Assembly: GCF_002150735.1 (NCBI RefSeq)
Contig: NZ_MUKA01000028.1
Coordinates: 1 to 48,687 of the forward strand
Origin: Streptomyces africanus
GTDB taxonomy: Bacteria; Actinomycetota; Actinomycetes; Streptomycetales; Streptomycetaceae
Reading direction: 5' to 3'
DNA length: 48,687 bases
Part shown: in pieces, positions 34,242-43,565 of the stretch
How the letters are laid out: each line of letters opens with the position of its first letter
How positions within the stretch are numbered: position 1 is the first letter of the stretch
Notes under the pieces: generated by a model
What the model was told of the DNA's origin: nothing
What the model saw: the letters and a program-made list of their open reading frames with translations, nothing else
The model's database searches: none
Translations under genes and position numbers: made by a program

Positions 34242-35189
34242 ATGGCTGATGGGCGCGGTGGCGAGATCGTGGTGGTCGGTGGCGGGGTGGTCGGGCTGAC
34301 GACCGCGGTGGTTCTCGCCGAGCGGGGGCGGCGGGTACGGGTGTGGACGCGGGACCCCGTGGAGGAAACCACGTCGGCGGTTGCGGGGGCGTTGTGGTGG
34401 CCGTACCGGATCGAGCCGCTCGCGCTGGCGCGGGTGTGGGCGCTGCGGTCGCTGGAGGTGTACGAGGAACTGGCCGCGGGGTCCGGGGCGAGCGGCGTAC
34501 GCCTGGTCGACGGGGTGCTGGGCGAGACGCGTCTCGACGAGGTCGACGGGTGGCTGACGGAGCGGGTGCCGGAGCTGCGGGCGACCACGGCCGCGGAGTA
34601 CGCGGGGTCGGGGGTCCGGGCGCGGTTGCCGCTCATCGACATGCCGGTTCATCTGCCCTGGCTGCGGGAGCGGTTGGCGGCGGCGGGCGGCGTGGTCGAG
34701 GCTCGTACGGTGTCCGGGTTCGCGGAGGCCGACGCGCCGGTCGTGGTCAACTGCACGGGGCTCGCGGCGCGGGAGCTGGTGCCGGATCCGTCCGTGCGGC
34801 CCGTGCGCGGGCAGTTGGTCGTCGTGGAGAACCCGGGGATCGACACCTGGCTGGTCTCCACCGACGCGGCCGGCGATTACGCGTACATGTTCCCGCAGCC
34901 GGGCGGGCTCGTCCTGGGCGGTACGGCGCAGGAGGACGCGTGGTCGCTGGAGCCGGACCCCGCGACGGCCGAGGCGATCATCCGCCGCTGCGCGGCGCTG
35001 CGGCCGGAAATCGCCGGGGCTCGGGTACTGGAACACCGCGTGGGACTGCGCCCCACCCGCCCGGCGGTCCGCCTGGAGCGCGACACCCTGCCGGACGGCC
35101 GCCTGTTGATCCACAACTACGGCCACGGCGGCGCGGGTGTGACGGTGGCCTGGGGGTGCGCGGAGGAGGCGGCCCGGCTGGTCGGCTAG
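34242..35189 (+). CDS. FAD-dependent D-amino-acid oxidase-like enzyme
   Basis: This 315-residue protein is of the DAO family, which oxidises D-amino acids to keto acids with H2O2. It shows the FAD site VVVGGGVVGLTTAVVLAERG (10-29), the family's TSAVAGALWWPYR segment (about 44-56), the RPVRGQLVVVENPG strand, LVLGGTAQ, and the C-terminal VGLRPTRPAVRLE and HNYGHGGAGVTVAWG. The stop codon is inside the left arm of a 14-base inverted repeat. Substrate range cannot be told; D-aspartate oxidase-like specificity is an alternative. Confidence 0.9.
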   Translation: MADGRGGEIVVVGGGVVGLTTAVVLAERGRRVRVWTRDPVEETTSAVAGALWWPYRIEPLALARVWALRSLEVYEELAAGSGASGVRLVDGVLGETRLDEVDGWLTERVPELRATTAAEYAGSGVRARLPLIDMPVHLPWLRERLAAAGGVVEARTVSGFAEADAPVVVNCTGLAARELVPDPSVRPVRGQLVVVENPGIDTWLVSTDAAGDYAYMFPQPGGLVLGGTAQEDAWSLEPDPATAEAIIRRCAALRPEIAGARVLEHRVGLRPTRPAVRLERDTLPDGRLLIHNYGHGGAGVTVAWGCAEEAARLVG

Positions 35190-35243
35190 GGCCTGTCTGC
35201 CAGACGCCGCGGAGCAGGCGGGTATCTGTCAGACAGGCCCTAG
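35186..35243. terminator. Bidirectional terminator-like inverted repeat
   Basis: Perfect 14-base arms ctagggcctgtctg (35186-35199) and cagacaggccctag (35230-35243) have a 30-base centre. The left arm contains the TAG stop of the oxidase gene. It separates two convergent genes. Similar GGGCCTGTC...GACAGGCCC elements recur in Streptomyces, so it may be a mobile or dispersed palindrome. Confidence 0.75.
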
Positions 35244-35279
35244 GACCGCCGGGCCGGTGCTGCTCGGACTTCGGCTGGA

Positions 35280-37004
35280 TCAGTGCTTGCCGATGGGGTC
35301 GCCGTCGACGTCCGGGCCGCGGCCCGGGCCGACGCGGAACTCGAACTCGCCGTCGTACTTCGTGTGGCCTGCGATGACGGCCTGTTCCACCGCCTCGGAG
35401 CCCATCTGTTCGCGCACCATCACCGGGTCGCGGCGCAGGTCGCGCATGAGGGCCACGCACATGAAGACCATCACGACGACGAAGGGCGCCGCCGCGAGGA
35501 TCGTGAGGTTCTGCAGGCCCGTCAGCGCGTCGCCCTGGCCGCTGCCGACCAGGAGCATGATGGCGGCCACCGCGCCGGTGACGACGCCCCAGAACACCAC
35601 GACCAGACGGCCCGGTTCGAGCGCGCCCTTCTGCGACAGGGTGCCCATGACGATCGACGCCGCGTCGGCGCCCGACACGAAGAAGATGCCGACGAGGATC
35701 ATCACGAGCAGGCTCGTGGCGGTGGCCCACGGGAACTGCTGGAGCACGTCGAAGAGCTGGCCCTCCGGGGTCGCCTCCTTGCCGAGCCTGCCCTGCTCCT
35801 GCATCTTCATCGCCGAGCCGCCGAAGACCGCGAACCAGATCAGGCTGACCGTGCTGGGCACGAGGATGACACCGCCGACGAACTGCCGGATCGTGCGGCC
35901 CCGGCTGATGCGGGCGATGAACATGCCCACGAACGGCGTCCAGGAGATCCACCACGCCCAGTAGAAAACGGTCCAGCTGGACAGCCAGTCCGCGACACCC
36001 TCCCCGCCGCTGGCCTCCGTACGGCCGGCCAGCTGGGGCAGGTCGCCGAGGTAGGCGAACACGGACGTGGGCAGCAGGTCCAGGACGATGATCGTCGGAC
36101 CCGCCACGAACACGAACACGGCGAGCACCAGCGCCAGGACCATGTTCGTGTTGGACAGCCACTGGATGCCCTTCTCCACACCCGAGATCGCGGACGCGAC
36201 GAAGGCCAGGGTCAGCACCGCGATGATCGCGACGAGCAGCCCGGTGCTCACCTTGTCCATCCAGTTCAGCTCCTGCACACCGGAGCCGATCTGGAGCGCG
36301 CCGAGGCCCAGCGAGGCGGCGGAGCCGAAGACGGTCGCGATGATCGCGAGAACGTCGATGGCCCGGCCGATGCCGCCGTTGGCGTTCTTCGTGCCGATCA
36401 GCGGTGTGAACACGGCGCTGATGGTCTGGCGGCGCCGCCTGCGGAAGGTGCTGTAGGCGATGGCGAGGCCCACCACGGCGTAGATCGCCCACGGGTGGAG
36501 CGTCCAGTGGAACAGGGTGGTGGCCATGGCCGTCTCCATGCGCTCACCGGAGTCGGCCGGGTCGGTGCCCGGCGGGGCCGTCGAGTAGTGCGACAACGGC
36601 TCGCTCACGCCGTAGAACATCAGGCCGATGCCCATGCCGGCGCTGAACATCATCGCGACCCAGGACACCGTGCGGAACTCGGGCTCCTCGCCCTCGGCCC
36701 CGAGGTGGATACGGCCGTAGCGGCTGGCCGCGAGCCAGAGGGCGAACACGACGAAGGCGGAGGCGGCGAGCATGAACGCCCAGCCGCCGTTGTGCATCAG
36801 CCCGCCGAGCATGCTGGTGGAGACGTCTTCGAGCGAGTCGGTCGCCGCGGCTCCCCAGACCACGAAGGCGAGGGTGAGCACGGCCGTGACCCCGAAGACA
36901 ATGCGGTCGGTTCTGGGGCGTTCCTGACCGGGGAGGCCCGCTTCCGAACCCGGAAGCGCGGCCCCCTCCTGGTGATCGCTCTCACTTGGTCGGTCATGCG
37001 TCAC
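35280..37004 (-). CDS. BCCT family transporter
   Basis: This membrane carrier of the betaine/carnitine/choline family imports quaternary ammonium compounds and supports osmoprotection. It has about twelve hydrophobic helices. Family segments are SVSWVAMMFSAGMGIGLMF-like in helix 3 (here TVSWVAMMFSAGMGIG), FHWTLHPWAIYAVVG, and the Trp-rich FYWAWWISWTPFVGMFIARI followed by SRGRTIRQF. I chose the GTG at 37004 (574 residues) because AAAGG lies about eight bases upstream; a GTG nine bases earlier is in frame. The N-terminal 35 residues are hydrophilic. Substrate could be glycine betaine, choline or ectoine. Confidence 0.93.
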   Translation of the reverse strand: MTHDRPSESDHQEGAALPGSEAGLPGQERPRTDRIVFGVTAVLTLAFVVWGAAATDSLEDVSTSMLGGLMHNGGWAFMLAASAFVVFALWLAASRYGRIHLGAEGEEPEFRTVSWVAMMFSAGMGIGLMFYGVSEPLSHYSTAPPGTDPADSGERMETAMATTLFHWTLHPWAIYAVVGLAIAYSTFRRRRRQTISAVFTPLIGTKNANGGIGRAIDVLAIIATVFGSAASLGLGALQIGSGVQELNWMDKVSTGLLVAIIAVLTLAFVASAISGVEKGIQWLSNTNMVLALVLAVFVFVAGPTIIVLDLLPTSVFAYLGDLPQLAGRTEASGGEGVADWLSSWTVFYWAWWISWTPFVGMFIARISRGRTIRQFVGGVILVPSTVSLIWFAVFGGSAMKMQEQGRLGKEATPEGQLFDVLQQFPWATATSLLVMILVGIFFVSGADAASIVMGTLSQKGALEPGRLVVVFWGVVTGAVAAIMLLVGSGQGDALTGLQNLTILAAAPFVVVMVFMCVALMRDLRRDPVMVREQMGSEAVEQAVIAGHTKYDGEFEFRVGPGRGPDVDGDPIGKH

Positions 37005-37085
37005 GAGCGGCACCTTTCATCGGGAGGTAGGAGGAAGGTAAGTCCTCCGTACGCCCCTACCACGTGTGGCGCAATTTCACCCCCC

Positions 37086-38372
37086 TCAACATTGCGTTTC
37101 CGGTTTTCCTGCCGTCAGGTGGTACGTTCCGCGCTCGTCGAGCAGCAGCGGCACGAGCGCCCGCAGGGGCTGGCGCAGCGGTACGAACGCGCCCTGCCCG
37201 TCCCGGCGTGCGCGCACTCCGTGCAGCGCGAGTTCGTCTCCCACCTCGGCGTACTGCCCGGCTGTGAGCCGGTAGCCGCAGGGTGGGTTCTGGATCACCT
37301 CGGCCGGTTCGGGCGCGTCGTTGTCCGCGCCGCCGAGGTAGACGGGGCCGGAGGTGGCGTAGCCCGCGAGCCGGGCTCTGCCCGTCGCCGCCTCGACCGC
37401 ACCGCGCCGCTGGTCGGCGTATTCGAACAGGCCCTTGAGAGCGTCCAGTTGAGAGGTGACGCGGCGGCGGTTGTTCAGCGCCTCGTCCGCCTTCTCGGCC
37501 TCGGTGAGCGGGTCCACGCGGCTCTCGATGAGCAGTCCGATGCCATGCTTGATGCCGGACATGTTGCGCAAAATGCGCTCCTGTCCGTCTCCGGCGACCT
37601 GCTTGACCGGCTCACCGGTCTCCGGGTCGGTCCAGATGCCGTAGGTGCCGGTCGAGTGGCCGGCCCGCCGGGCCGCGGGGCGAACGTACTTCTCGGAGAG
37701 GGTCTTCGCCTCGTCGTGGACCGCCTCATGGGTGTTGAGGTTGCGCGGCCACAGGTCGAAGAGGTCCTTGTCGTAGTACGGGGGTGTGGCGCCGTACTCG
37801 TGCAGGTCGTAGACGAGGTCGGGGCGCTGGTCGCGGAGGAGCCCGGCCAGCGCCCGGCCTTCGGCGGTCCGGAGCGCGAGGTGGTCGCGGTTGATGTCGA
37901 CGCCGTCACTGTTGCCCCGCGTGTCGGCGGCCCGGCCGTCGGGGTTGGCGGTGGGCACGACGAGGACCGTGGTGCGGTCCAGGAAGCGCCGGGTGCGGCT
38001 GTCCCGGGCGTACGCGAGGTCGCGGACGGTGGTCAGACAGGCCTCGCGGCCGGAGGTTTCGTCGCCGTGCTGGCTGCACACGAGCAGCACCGTGTTGGGG
38101 GTCGGACGGGTGCCGATCCGTACGAGTTGCAGCGGGCGGCCCTGCTTCGTCGTGCCGAAGCGGGTCATGGAGACGCGGCCGCTCGACCGGTCGACGGTGT
38201 CGAGGAAGTCCTGTTCCTCGGGCTGGGTGGTCCAGCGGGCGCCGTTCGTCTGCTCGAAGCCGGTGCGGGGCGGGGAGTCGCCGGCGGCCTGGGCCGGGAC
38301 GGCGGCCAGGGACGCGGCGACGGCCGCGGCGGTCAGGGTCAGGGCGCGGACTCGGGGCGTGTCGCGGGTCAC
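37086..38372 (-). CDS. Secreted M14 family zinc carboxypeptidase
   Basis: The 428-residue protein has a signal peptide (basic start, hydrophobic [19 protein letters not shown] cleavage near residue 29). M14 metal ligands are H102 and E105 in [10 protein letters not shown] and H191 in YDLHEYG; the catalytic Glu is probably in [10 protein letters not shown]-terminal beta-rich part follows the catalytic domain. The GTG at 38372 has GGAGGG upstream and overlaps the S15 peptidase stop (GTGA), so the two secreted peptidases are translated together. Likely role: release of C-terminal amino acids from peptides outside the cell or in the wall. Confidence 0.9.
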   Translation of the reverse strand: MTRDTPRVRALTLTAAAVAASLAAVPAQAAGDSPPRTGFEQTNGARWTTQPEEQDFLDTVDRSSGRVSMTRFGTTKQGRPLQLVRIGTRPTPNTVLLVCSQHGDETSGREACLTTVRDLAYARDSRTRRFLDRTTVLVVPTANPDGRAADTRGNSDGVDINRDHLALRTAEGRALAGLLRDQRPDLVYDLHEYGATPPYYDKDLFDLWPRNLNTHEAVHDEAKTLSEKYVRPAARRAGHSTGTYGIWTDPETGEPVKQVAGDGQERILRNMSGIKHGIGLLIESRVDPLTEAEKADEALNNRRRVTSQLDALKGLFEYADQRRGAVEAATGRARLAGYATSGPVYLGGADNDAPEPAEVIQNPPCGYRLTAGQYAEVGDELALHGVRARRDGQGAFVPLRQPLRALVPLLLDERGTYHLTAGKPETQC

Positions 38373-40324
38373 TGGCTTCCCTCCGGGACGCGGTGGGCGG
38401 TGCGCGGATCCCGTACGCCGTCCAGGAGCGTGGCGTCGGGCGTGGCGAAGGCGGCGCCCGTGGTGGCGCGGGCGAAGGCGGTGGCTCCGCCGACGACCGG
38501 GACGCGCGCCGAGGTTCGGGACAGATCGAGGGTCAGCCTGGGCTTGTCCGCGGGAGGGTCGATGAGGTCCTTGTCGGTGCCCGCGACGATCAGCGCCAGG
38601 CGGTGGCCCTTCGGCACGACGTGGTCGGTGGCCGCCAGGTCGAGGGTGATCGTGTACCGCTTGCCCGGGGTGAGTTGGGCGCCCGTCAGGTCGGAGGCGT
38701 GGTTGCCGAGGTCGGCCCAGCCGCGGCTGACGACCGTGTAGTCCACGTCGGCGGTCTTGGCCTTCGTCTCCTTGAAGCAGGCGCTGTCGCCGGCGGTGCT
38801 CGCGCCCCAGCAGGTGCGGTCGGTGAGGGTGGTGATGCCCTCGCCGGCGTCGGCGTAGTCGCGGATGGCAGCGGGGCCGATGTCCACGAGGACGGCGGAG
38901 AGGTGCGCCGTCGGGGTGGAGGGCGTCGCGGTGACGGTGACCTCGGAGGAGCCGGACAGACGAAGGTCGCGGCCGAGCGGCCGGGTGACGAAACCGGCCT
39001 TCTCCGGTGTCGACTTGTCGATCCGCGCGGCCCAGTCGGTCTCGCTCAGCTTCGGGTCGTCCGTGAAGGTCTCGGTGCCGCGGCCGCGGTGCAGGCCGAG
39101 GGTGCCGACGCCGGCCTGGATGCCCCGGCCGGGGCGCAGGGTGGCGGCGCGGGTGCCGCTCGGCGGCCAGGTGCTGGAGGTGGTCCACTGGTCGGGCGCG
39201 CGTTCGATGTCGGCCATGGGCTCGCGGTCGATGCCGTTGTCGTAGCCCATGAGTTCGTGGTCGAACCAGCGGTGCAGCGTCTCGACCCAGGCGCCGCGGC
39301 GGAAGTCGAAGGGGTCGACGTGGCCCGTCTGGGACAGCCAGATCTTGCGCTCCACGCCGTTCTTCGCGAGGGCGTCCCACCACTGGCCAACGTGCTTCAT
39401 GCGCACGTTGAGGTCCTGCATGCCGTGCACGAGGAAGACGCTGGCCTTGACCTTCCGCGCGGCCCTGACGTAGTCGCGCTCGGTCCACAGCGGGGTCCAG
39501 TCGCCGGTGCGCGGGGCGCCGTCGACGAGCTTCTGCTGAACGGCCGCGCACTTGGCCCGGGCGTCGGGGCTGTCGACGTAGTCGGACAGCCATTCGGGGC
39601 CGGAGTCGTAGAGCGGGGCACCCTGCTGGAAGTAGTAGTCGTACCAGGAGGAGATGGCGCTGATCGGGACGATGGTCTTCAGTCCCTCGACGCCGGTCGC
39701 GGCGACGCCGTTGGCGATGGTGCCGTCCCAGCTCTTGCCGATCATGCCGGTGCGGCCGTTGGACCAGGCGGCCTTGGCGCGGGTGGTGCCGCTGCGGGTG
39801 GTGTAGGCCTTGGCGCGGCCGCCCAGCCAGTCGACGACGGCCTTCGCGGACTGGATGTCGGAGCGGCCGCCGACGTCGACGCAGCCGTCGGAGCGATTGG
39901 TTCCGGCCAGGTCGACGCCGACGAAGGCGTAGCCGCGCGGCACGAAGTAGTTGTCGTAGTACAGCGGCATCTGTACGACGTCGCCGTTCGCGTCGTAGGT
40001 CTTCTTCTGGCTCTCGTTGCCGCGCCCGCAGCAGGAGTAGTACGGGCTGGCGTCCATGATGACGGGGACCTTGCGGCCCTGCCGGGCGGGTTCGCGGGGG
40101 CGGACGATGTCCACGGCGACCCGGTCGGCCTTTCCGTCGCGGTCGCCGTCGAGTCCGGTGTCCACCCAGACGGCCTCGCGGATGGCGTTCTCGTACGAGT
40201 GGACGGGTCGGCTCTCGAGCGGGGCGGCGTCTGCAGCCGCCGGGGTGAGCAGAGTGGCCATCAGGGCGGCCGTGGCCGCCGTCGCGAGCGGTCTCCAGGT
40301 CGTGAAGCGCGTGCGTTTCGGCAT
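38369..40324 (-). CDS. Secreted S15 Xaa-Pro dipeptidyl-peptidase
   Basis: This 651-residue alpha/beta-hydrolase peptidase has an N-terminal signal peptide (MPKRTRF, hydrophobic core, ADA cleavage near residue 33). The catalytic Ser is S198 in [25 protein letters not shown] carries the probable Asp and SQTGHVDPF the His. A C-terminal jelly-roll domain follows, as in X-Pro dipeptidyl-peptidase and cocaine-esterase relatives. It removes Xaa-Pro dipeptides from peptide N-termini. It is the first gene of a two-gene operon with the M14 peptidase and is divergent from the M1 peptidase. Confidence 0.92.
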   Translation of the reverse strand: MPKRTRFTTWRPLATAATAALMATLLTPAAADAAPLESRPVHSYENAIREAVWVDTGLDGDRDGKADRVAVDIVRPREPARQGRKVPVIMDASPYYSCCGRGNESQKKTYDANGDVVQMPLYYDNYFVPRGYAFVGVDLAGTNRSDGCVDVGGRSDIQSAKAVVDWLGGRAKAYTTRSGTTRAKAAWSNGRTGMIGKSWDGTIANGVAATGVEGLKTIVPISAISSWYDYYFQQGAPLYDSGPEWLSDYVDSPDARAKCAAVQQKLVDGAPRTGDWTPLWTERDYVRAARKVKASVFLVHGMQDLNVRMKHVGQWWDALAKNGVERKIWLSQTGHVDPFDFRRGAWVETLHRWFDHELMGYDNGIDREPMADIERAPDQWTTSSTWPPSGTRAATLRPGRGIQAGVGTLGLHRGRGTETFTDDPKLSETDWAARIDKSTPEKAGFVTRPLGRDLRLSGSSEVTVTATPSTPTAHLSAVLVDIGPAAIRDYADAGEGITTLTDRTCWGASTAGDSACFKETKAKTADVDYTVVSRGWADLGNHASDLTGAQLTPGKRYTITLDLAATDHVVPKGHRLALIVAGTDKDLIDPPADKPRLTLDLSRTSARVPVVGGATAFARATTGAAFATPDATLLDGVRDPRTAHRVPEGSQ

Positions 40325-40525
40325 GCGGCGGACGCTACATCGGTGAACTCCTGTTCAGAAGAGGGCAGCTGACGGACCGGCGTGTCCGGGACGGACCCCT
40401 GGGTCCGGTGTCTCATGTCGGCCGGATGGCGATCGTGTGACAGCAGAGGCCATGGACATGATCAGGGACACAGGGAGCCCCTAGGCTCCGGACAGACTTC
40501 GGGACCCTACGACTTGGAGTTTCGC
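40325..40525. promoter_or_regulatory. Divergent promoter region of the secreted peptidase genes
   Basis: These 201 bases lie between the S15 (minus) and M1 (plus) genes. GGAG lies 7 bases before the M1 GTG. I see no clear operator repeat or confident -35/-10 pair, but a shared regulatory region is expected from the layout. Confidence 0.35.
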
Positions 40526-42025
40526 GTGCACCGCAGAATCATCGCGCCGGGAGCCCTCGCCGCGGCCGTTCTCCTGCTGGCGACCCCGGCATCGGCCGCG
40601 CCCCACTCCCCCGGCGCACCGGGTATCGGTGACCCCTACTACCCGGCCTACGGCAACGGCGGATACGACGTCTCTCACTACGACCTCAGGCTGAAGTACC
40701 AGCCGGCGACGGACGAGCTGGAGGGCACGGCGACGCTCGTGGCCCGCACCACACAGGACCTGTCCAGCTTCAACCTGGACTTCCTGCTGGACGTCGGCGA
40801 GGTGCGGGTCAACGGCGCGAAGGCGTCGTTCCGGACGTCGGGCGAACAGGAGCTGGAGATCACGCCGAGGACCCCGCTGGCCAAGGGCACGCCCGTCACG
40901 GTCGTCGTGCGCTACCGCGGCGTGCCCTCGTCGAAGAAGGCGTACGGCTTCACCAGCTGGCACCGCACACCGGACGGGGGCGTCGCGGCGAACGAGCCCG
41001 AAGCGGCGGCGTGGTGGTTCCCCAGCAACGACCACCCGCTCGACAAGGCCACCTACGACGTGTCCGTGCAGGTCCCGGACGGCACGCAGGCCATCTCCAA
41101 CGGCAGGCTCCAGTCGACGAGTTCACGCCTCGGCTGGACCCGCTGGAACTGGCGCTCCGACAAGCCGCAGGCCACATATCTCGCCACGCTCGCGGTCGGG
41201 AAGTTCGACATCACGACCGGCACGACCGAGAGCGGCATCCCCATCCTCAACGCCTACAGCGAGGACCTGGGCGAACACGCCGGCGCGGCGCGGGCGAGCA
41301 TCGAACGGACCGGGGAGGTCGCCGACTGGCTGTCCGGCTACTTCGGGCCGTACCCCTACAGCGCGCTCGGCGGATACGTGCCGAACACCACCACCGGCTA
41401 CGCACTGGAGACCCAGACCCGGCCGTACTACAGCCCGCGGCAGTTCGCGAACGGGTCGAACGTCTCCCTCGTCGTCCACGAACTGGCGCACCAGTGGTAC
41501 GGGGACGACGTGTCGCTCAAGCGCTGGAAGGACATCTGGATCAACGAGGGCTTCGCGCGGTACGCGCAGTGGCTGTGGTCCGAGCACGAGGGCGAGGGCA
41601 CGGCGCAGGAACTCGCCGACTACGTGTACGCCTCGCACCCCGCCGACGACCCGTTCTGGACCGTGAAGCCCGGGGATCCGGGGCCGGAGAACCAGTTCGA
41701 CATCGCGGTGTACGACCGGGGCGCGCTGGCCGTCCAGGCGCTGCGCAACGAGATCGGTGACGAGGCGTTCTTCGCGATCCTCAAGGGCTGGCCGCGCACG
41801 TACGCCCACGGCAACGCGTCGGTCGCCGACTTCCAGCGGTACGCCGAGGAGGTGTCGGGCAAGCCGCTGGCCGCCCTGTTCGACACGTGGCTGTACCAGC
41901 CGTCGAAGCCGGGTGTGCCGGCGGCTCGGGCCGCGGCGGTGGCGAAGGGGTCGGTGTCGGCGTCTGCGCCGCAGCCGCGGTCGTGGAAGAAGATCGCGGC
42001 GACGAACGGGGTGCACGGGTCCTAG
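40526..42025 (+). CDS. Secreted M1 family metallopeptidase
   Basis: This aminopeptidase-N-like gluzincin has 499 residues and a signal peptide (MHRRIIAPGALAAAVLLLAT, ASA cleavage near residue 24). Zinc ligands are H318 and H322 in HELAHQW with catalytic E319, and E341 in WINEGFA, the spacing of the M1 family. The N-terminal beta-domain precedes it (YDVSHYDLRLKY near 49-60). It is shorter than full aminopeptidase N because the large C-terminal ARM domain is absent. The GTG at 40526 is supported by TTGGAG seven bases upstream. Likely releases N-terminal residues from extracellular peptides. Confidence 0.93.
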   Translation: MHRRIIAPGALAAAVLLLATPASAAPHSPGAPGIGDPYYPAYGNGGYDVSHYDLRLKYQPATDELEGTATLVARTTQDLSSFNLDFLLDVGEVRVNGAKASFRTSGEQELEITPRTPLAKGTPVTVVVRYRGVPSSKKAYGFTSWHRTPDGGVAANEPEAAAWWFPSNDHPLDKATYDVSVQVPDGTQAISNGRLQSTSSRLGWTRWNWRSDKPQATYLATLAVGKFDITTGTTESGIPILNAYSEDLGEHAGAARASIERTGEVADWLSGYFGPYPYSALGGYVPNTTTGYALETQTRPYYSPRQFANGSNVSLVVHELAHQWYGDDVSLKRWKDIWINEGFARYAQWLWSEHEGEGTAQELADYVYASHPADDPFWTVKPGDPGPENQFDIAVYDRGALAVQALRNEIGDEAFFAILKGWPRTYAHGNASVADFQRYAEEVSGKPLAALFDTWLYQPSKPGVPAARAAAVAKGSVSASAPQPRSWKKIAATNGVHGS

Positions 42026-42036
42026 CTGCGGGCAGT

Positions 42037-42074
42037 CGTGCCTCCCCCAGTGCCTTAAGGGCCTGGGAGGCACG
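42037..42074 (+). terminator. Terminator after the M1 peptidase gene
   Basis: Ten-base perfect arms cgtgcctccc (42037-42046) and gggaggcacg (42065-42074) surround an inner gcc/ggc fold. The hairpin begins 12 bases after the stop. Confidence 0.8.
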
Positions 42075-42137
42075 CACCCGGCCTGCTGAACGGCCTTCCT
42101 CGGTCTACGGTGGAGGCTGCTGACGAAGGAGCCGGAC

Positions 42138-43031
42138 GTGCGCAACGTGGCGATCGTCGAGGCACCGTCCGTACTCGGGCTGCGCCCGACCGGCGTCGAG
42201 GAACTGCCGGACGCACTGCTCGACGCCGGCCTGGCCGAAGGGCTGGGCGCGGTGTGTGCGGGCCGTGTCGAACCACCCCCGTACGACCCGGAGCGGGACC
42301 CGGACACCGGCGTCCTGAACCCCGGCGGCATCGCCGCGTACTCCACCGCACTGGCCGACACCGTCGGCGGTGTCCTCGACGACGGCCGGTTCCCCGTCGT
42401 GCTCGGCGGCGATTGCAGCGTGCTGCTCGGCACTCTGCTCGCGCTGCGCCGCCGGGGCCGGCAGGGTCTGCTGTTCCTCGACGGGCACACCGACTTCTAC
42501 CAGCCGTCGGCGGAACCGGCCGGTGAGGTGGCCTCCATGGAACTCGCCCTGGCCACCGGGCGCGGCCCGCGCGTGCTGGCCGACCTGGAGGGCCGGGGTC
42601 CGCTGGTGCGCGACGGGGACGTCGTCGCGCTGGGGTTCCGGGACGCGGAGGAGTCCGCGGCGTACGGCATGCAGCCGCTGCCGTCCGCGCTGCACGCGCT
42701 GGAGCTGGACACCGTGCGCGCCCTCGGTGCGGGCGAGGCGGCCCGGCGCGCGGTCGGGCTGCTGACCGGTGACGGCGCGGGCGCCGGCTACTGGATCCAC
42801 CTCGACGTCGACGTGCTGGACGACGCCGTCATGCCCGCCGTCGACTACCGGCTCCCGGACGGGCTGACCTGGCAGGAGCTGGAGACCGTCCTGCGCACGG
42901 CCCTGTCGGGCGGCGGTGCCGTCGGCCTCACCGTCGCGATCTTCAACCCCCGTCTGGATCCCGACGGGGCGATCGCGCGGCGCCTCGCCGACTGTCTGGT
43001 GCGGGCGTTCGACAGGGACGCCCCGGACTGA
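42138..43031 (+). CDS. Arginase/agmatinase fold family protein with an altered metal site
   Basis: The 297-residue ureohydrolase-fold protein shows the manganese-site blocks GGDCS (90-94), DGHTD (115-119) and HLDVDVLDD. In arginases the first block is GGDHS and its His binds manganese; here it is Cys (C93). Catalysis on a guanidino substrate is possible but the substrate is uncertain. It starts with GTG at 42138 and ends against the convergent macro-domain gene, with a hairpin made from the two stop regions. Confidence 0.85.
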   Translation: MRNVAIVEAPSVLGLRPTGVEELPDALLDAGLAEGLGAVCAGRVEPPPYDPERDPDTGVLNPGGIAAYSTALADTVGGVLDDGRFPVVLGGDCSVLLGTLLALRRRGRQGLLFLDGHTDFYQPSAEPAGEVASMELALATGRGPRVLADLEGRGPLVRDGDVVALGFRDAEESAAYGMQPLPSALHALELDTVRALGAGEAARRAVGLLTGDGAGAGYWIHLDVDVLDDAVMPAVDYRLPDGLTWQELETVLRTALSGGGAVGLTVAIFNPRLDPDGAIARRLADCLVRAFDRDAPD

Positions 43032-43049
43032 GACGGGGCCGGTCAGTCC
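43025..43049. terminator. Hairpin built on two convergent stop codons
   Basis: ggactga (43025-43031) and tcagtcc (43043-43049) pair across an 11-base loop. The left arm ends in the TGA of the arginase-fold gene and the right arm holds the complementary TCA stop of the macro-domain gene. Likely a compact bidirectional terminator. Confidence 0.5.
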
Positions 43050-43522
43050 CCGTGGTCGTACACCGTCACCGGTATCCCCCGCCGTATCAGCCGCTCCTCG
43101 ATCAGCGGCTCGATCCGGGACCACTTGCCGCCGGCGAGGCCGCAGCCGATCCGGGGCATGTGGACGGTCGCGGCCAGTTCACCGGCCCGCGCGGCCAGGG
43201 CCTCCAGCGCCTTGTCGATCGCCTCGTAGCGGACGGGGACGCCCTTGCTGCCGGCCCTGGTGCCGCGCTGGCCGATCATGTTGGCCACCCACACGTGCCG
43301 CTCGACCTGTACGAACTGCACCGCGCCGAGCCCGAAGTCGTTCCCCGCGCGGCCCCGGTGCCAGGCCCGGTACGCCGCCTCCGGCTCGGGCCAGCGGCGC
43401 GACAGCGCCAGGACGAAGCCCTTGCCCCAGCCCCCGATGTCGTTGCAGACATGGGCGATGACCTTGACGCCCTTCACCGACGGAACGGTGGCGTCACCCC
43501 GGACGTACGTGATCCCCGACAT
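43043..43522 (-). CDS. Macro domain protein, ADP-ribose binding
   Basis: This 159-residue stand-alone macro domain has AHVCNDIGGWGKGFVLAL (about 23-40) for ADP-ribose binding and the C-terminal phosphate-binding loop MPRIGCGLAGGKW. The closest types are Appr-1''-phosphate phosphatase (Poa1-like) and ADP-ribosyl-glutamate hydrolases; the Asp of human TARG1 GCGLD is Ala here, which favours the Poa1-like type. It may recycle ADP-ribose derivatives from NAD-using reactions. No ADP-ribosyltransferase gene is adjacent. The ATG at 43522 is the only sensible start. Confidence 0.9.
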   Translation of the reverse strand: MSGITYVRGDATVPSVKGVKVIAHVCNDIGGWGKGFVLALSRRWPEPEAAYRAWHRGRAGNDFGLGAVQFVQVERHVWVANMIGQRGTRAGSKGVPVRYEAIDKALEALAARAGELAATVHMPRIGCGLAGGKWSRIEPLIEERLIRRGIPVTVYDHGD

Positions 43523-43565
43523 GACGCCACCGTATGCGCTGCCACTGACAGTGACCCCCGGCTTG

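Noticed and set aside
37005..37085. ggagga/tcctcc repeat and a CACGTG box before the BCCT gene
   Set aside because: The six-base arms are purine/pyrimidine-rich and overlap ribosome-site-like sequence; chance is a sufficient explanation.
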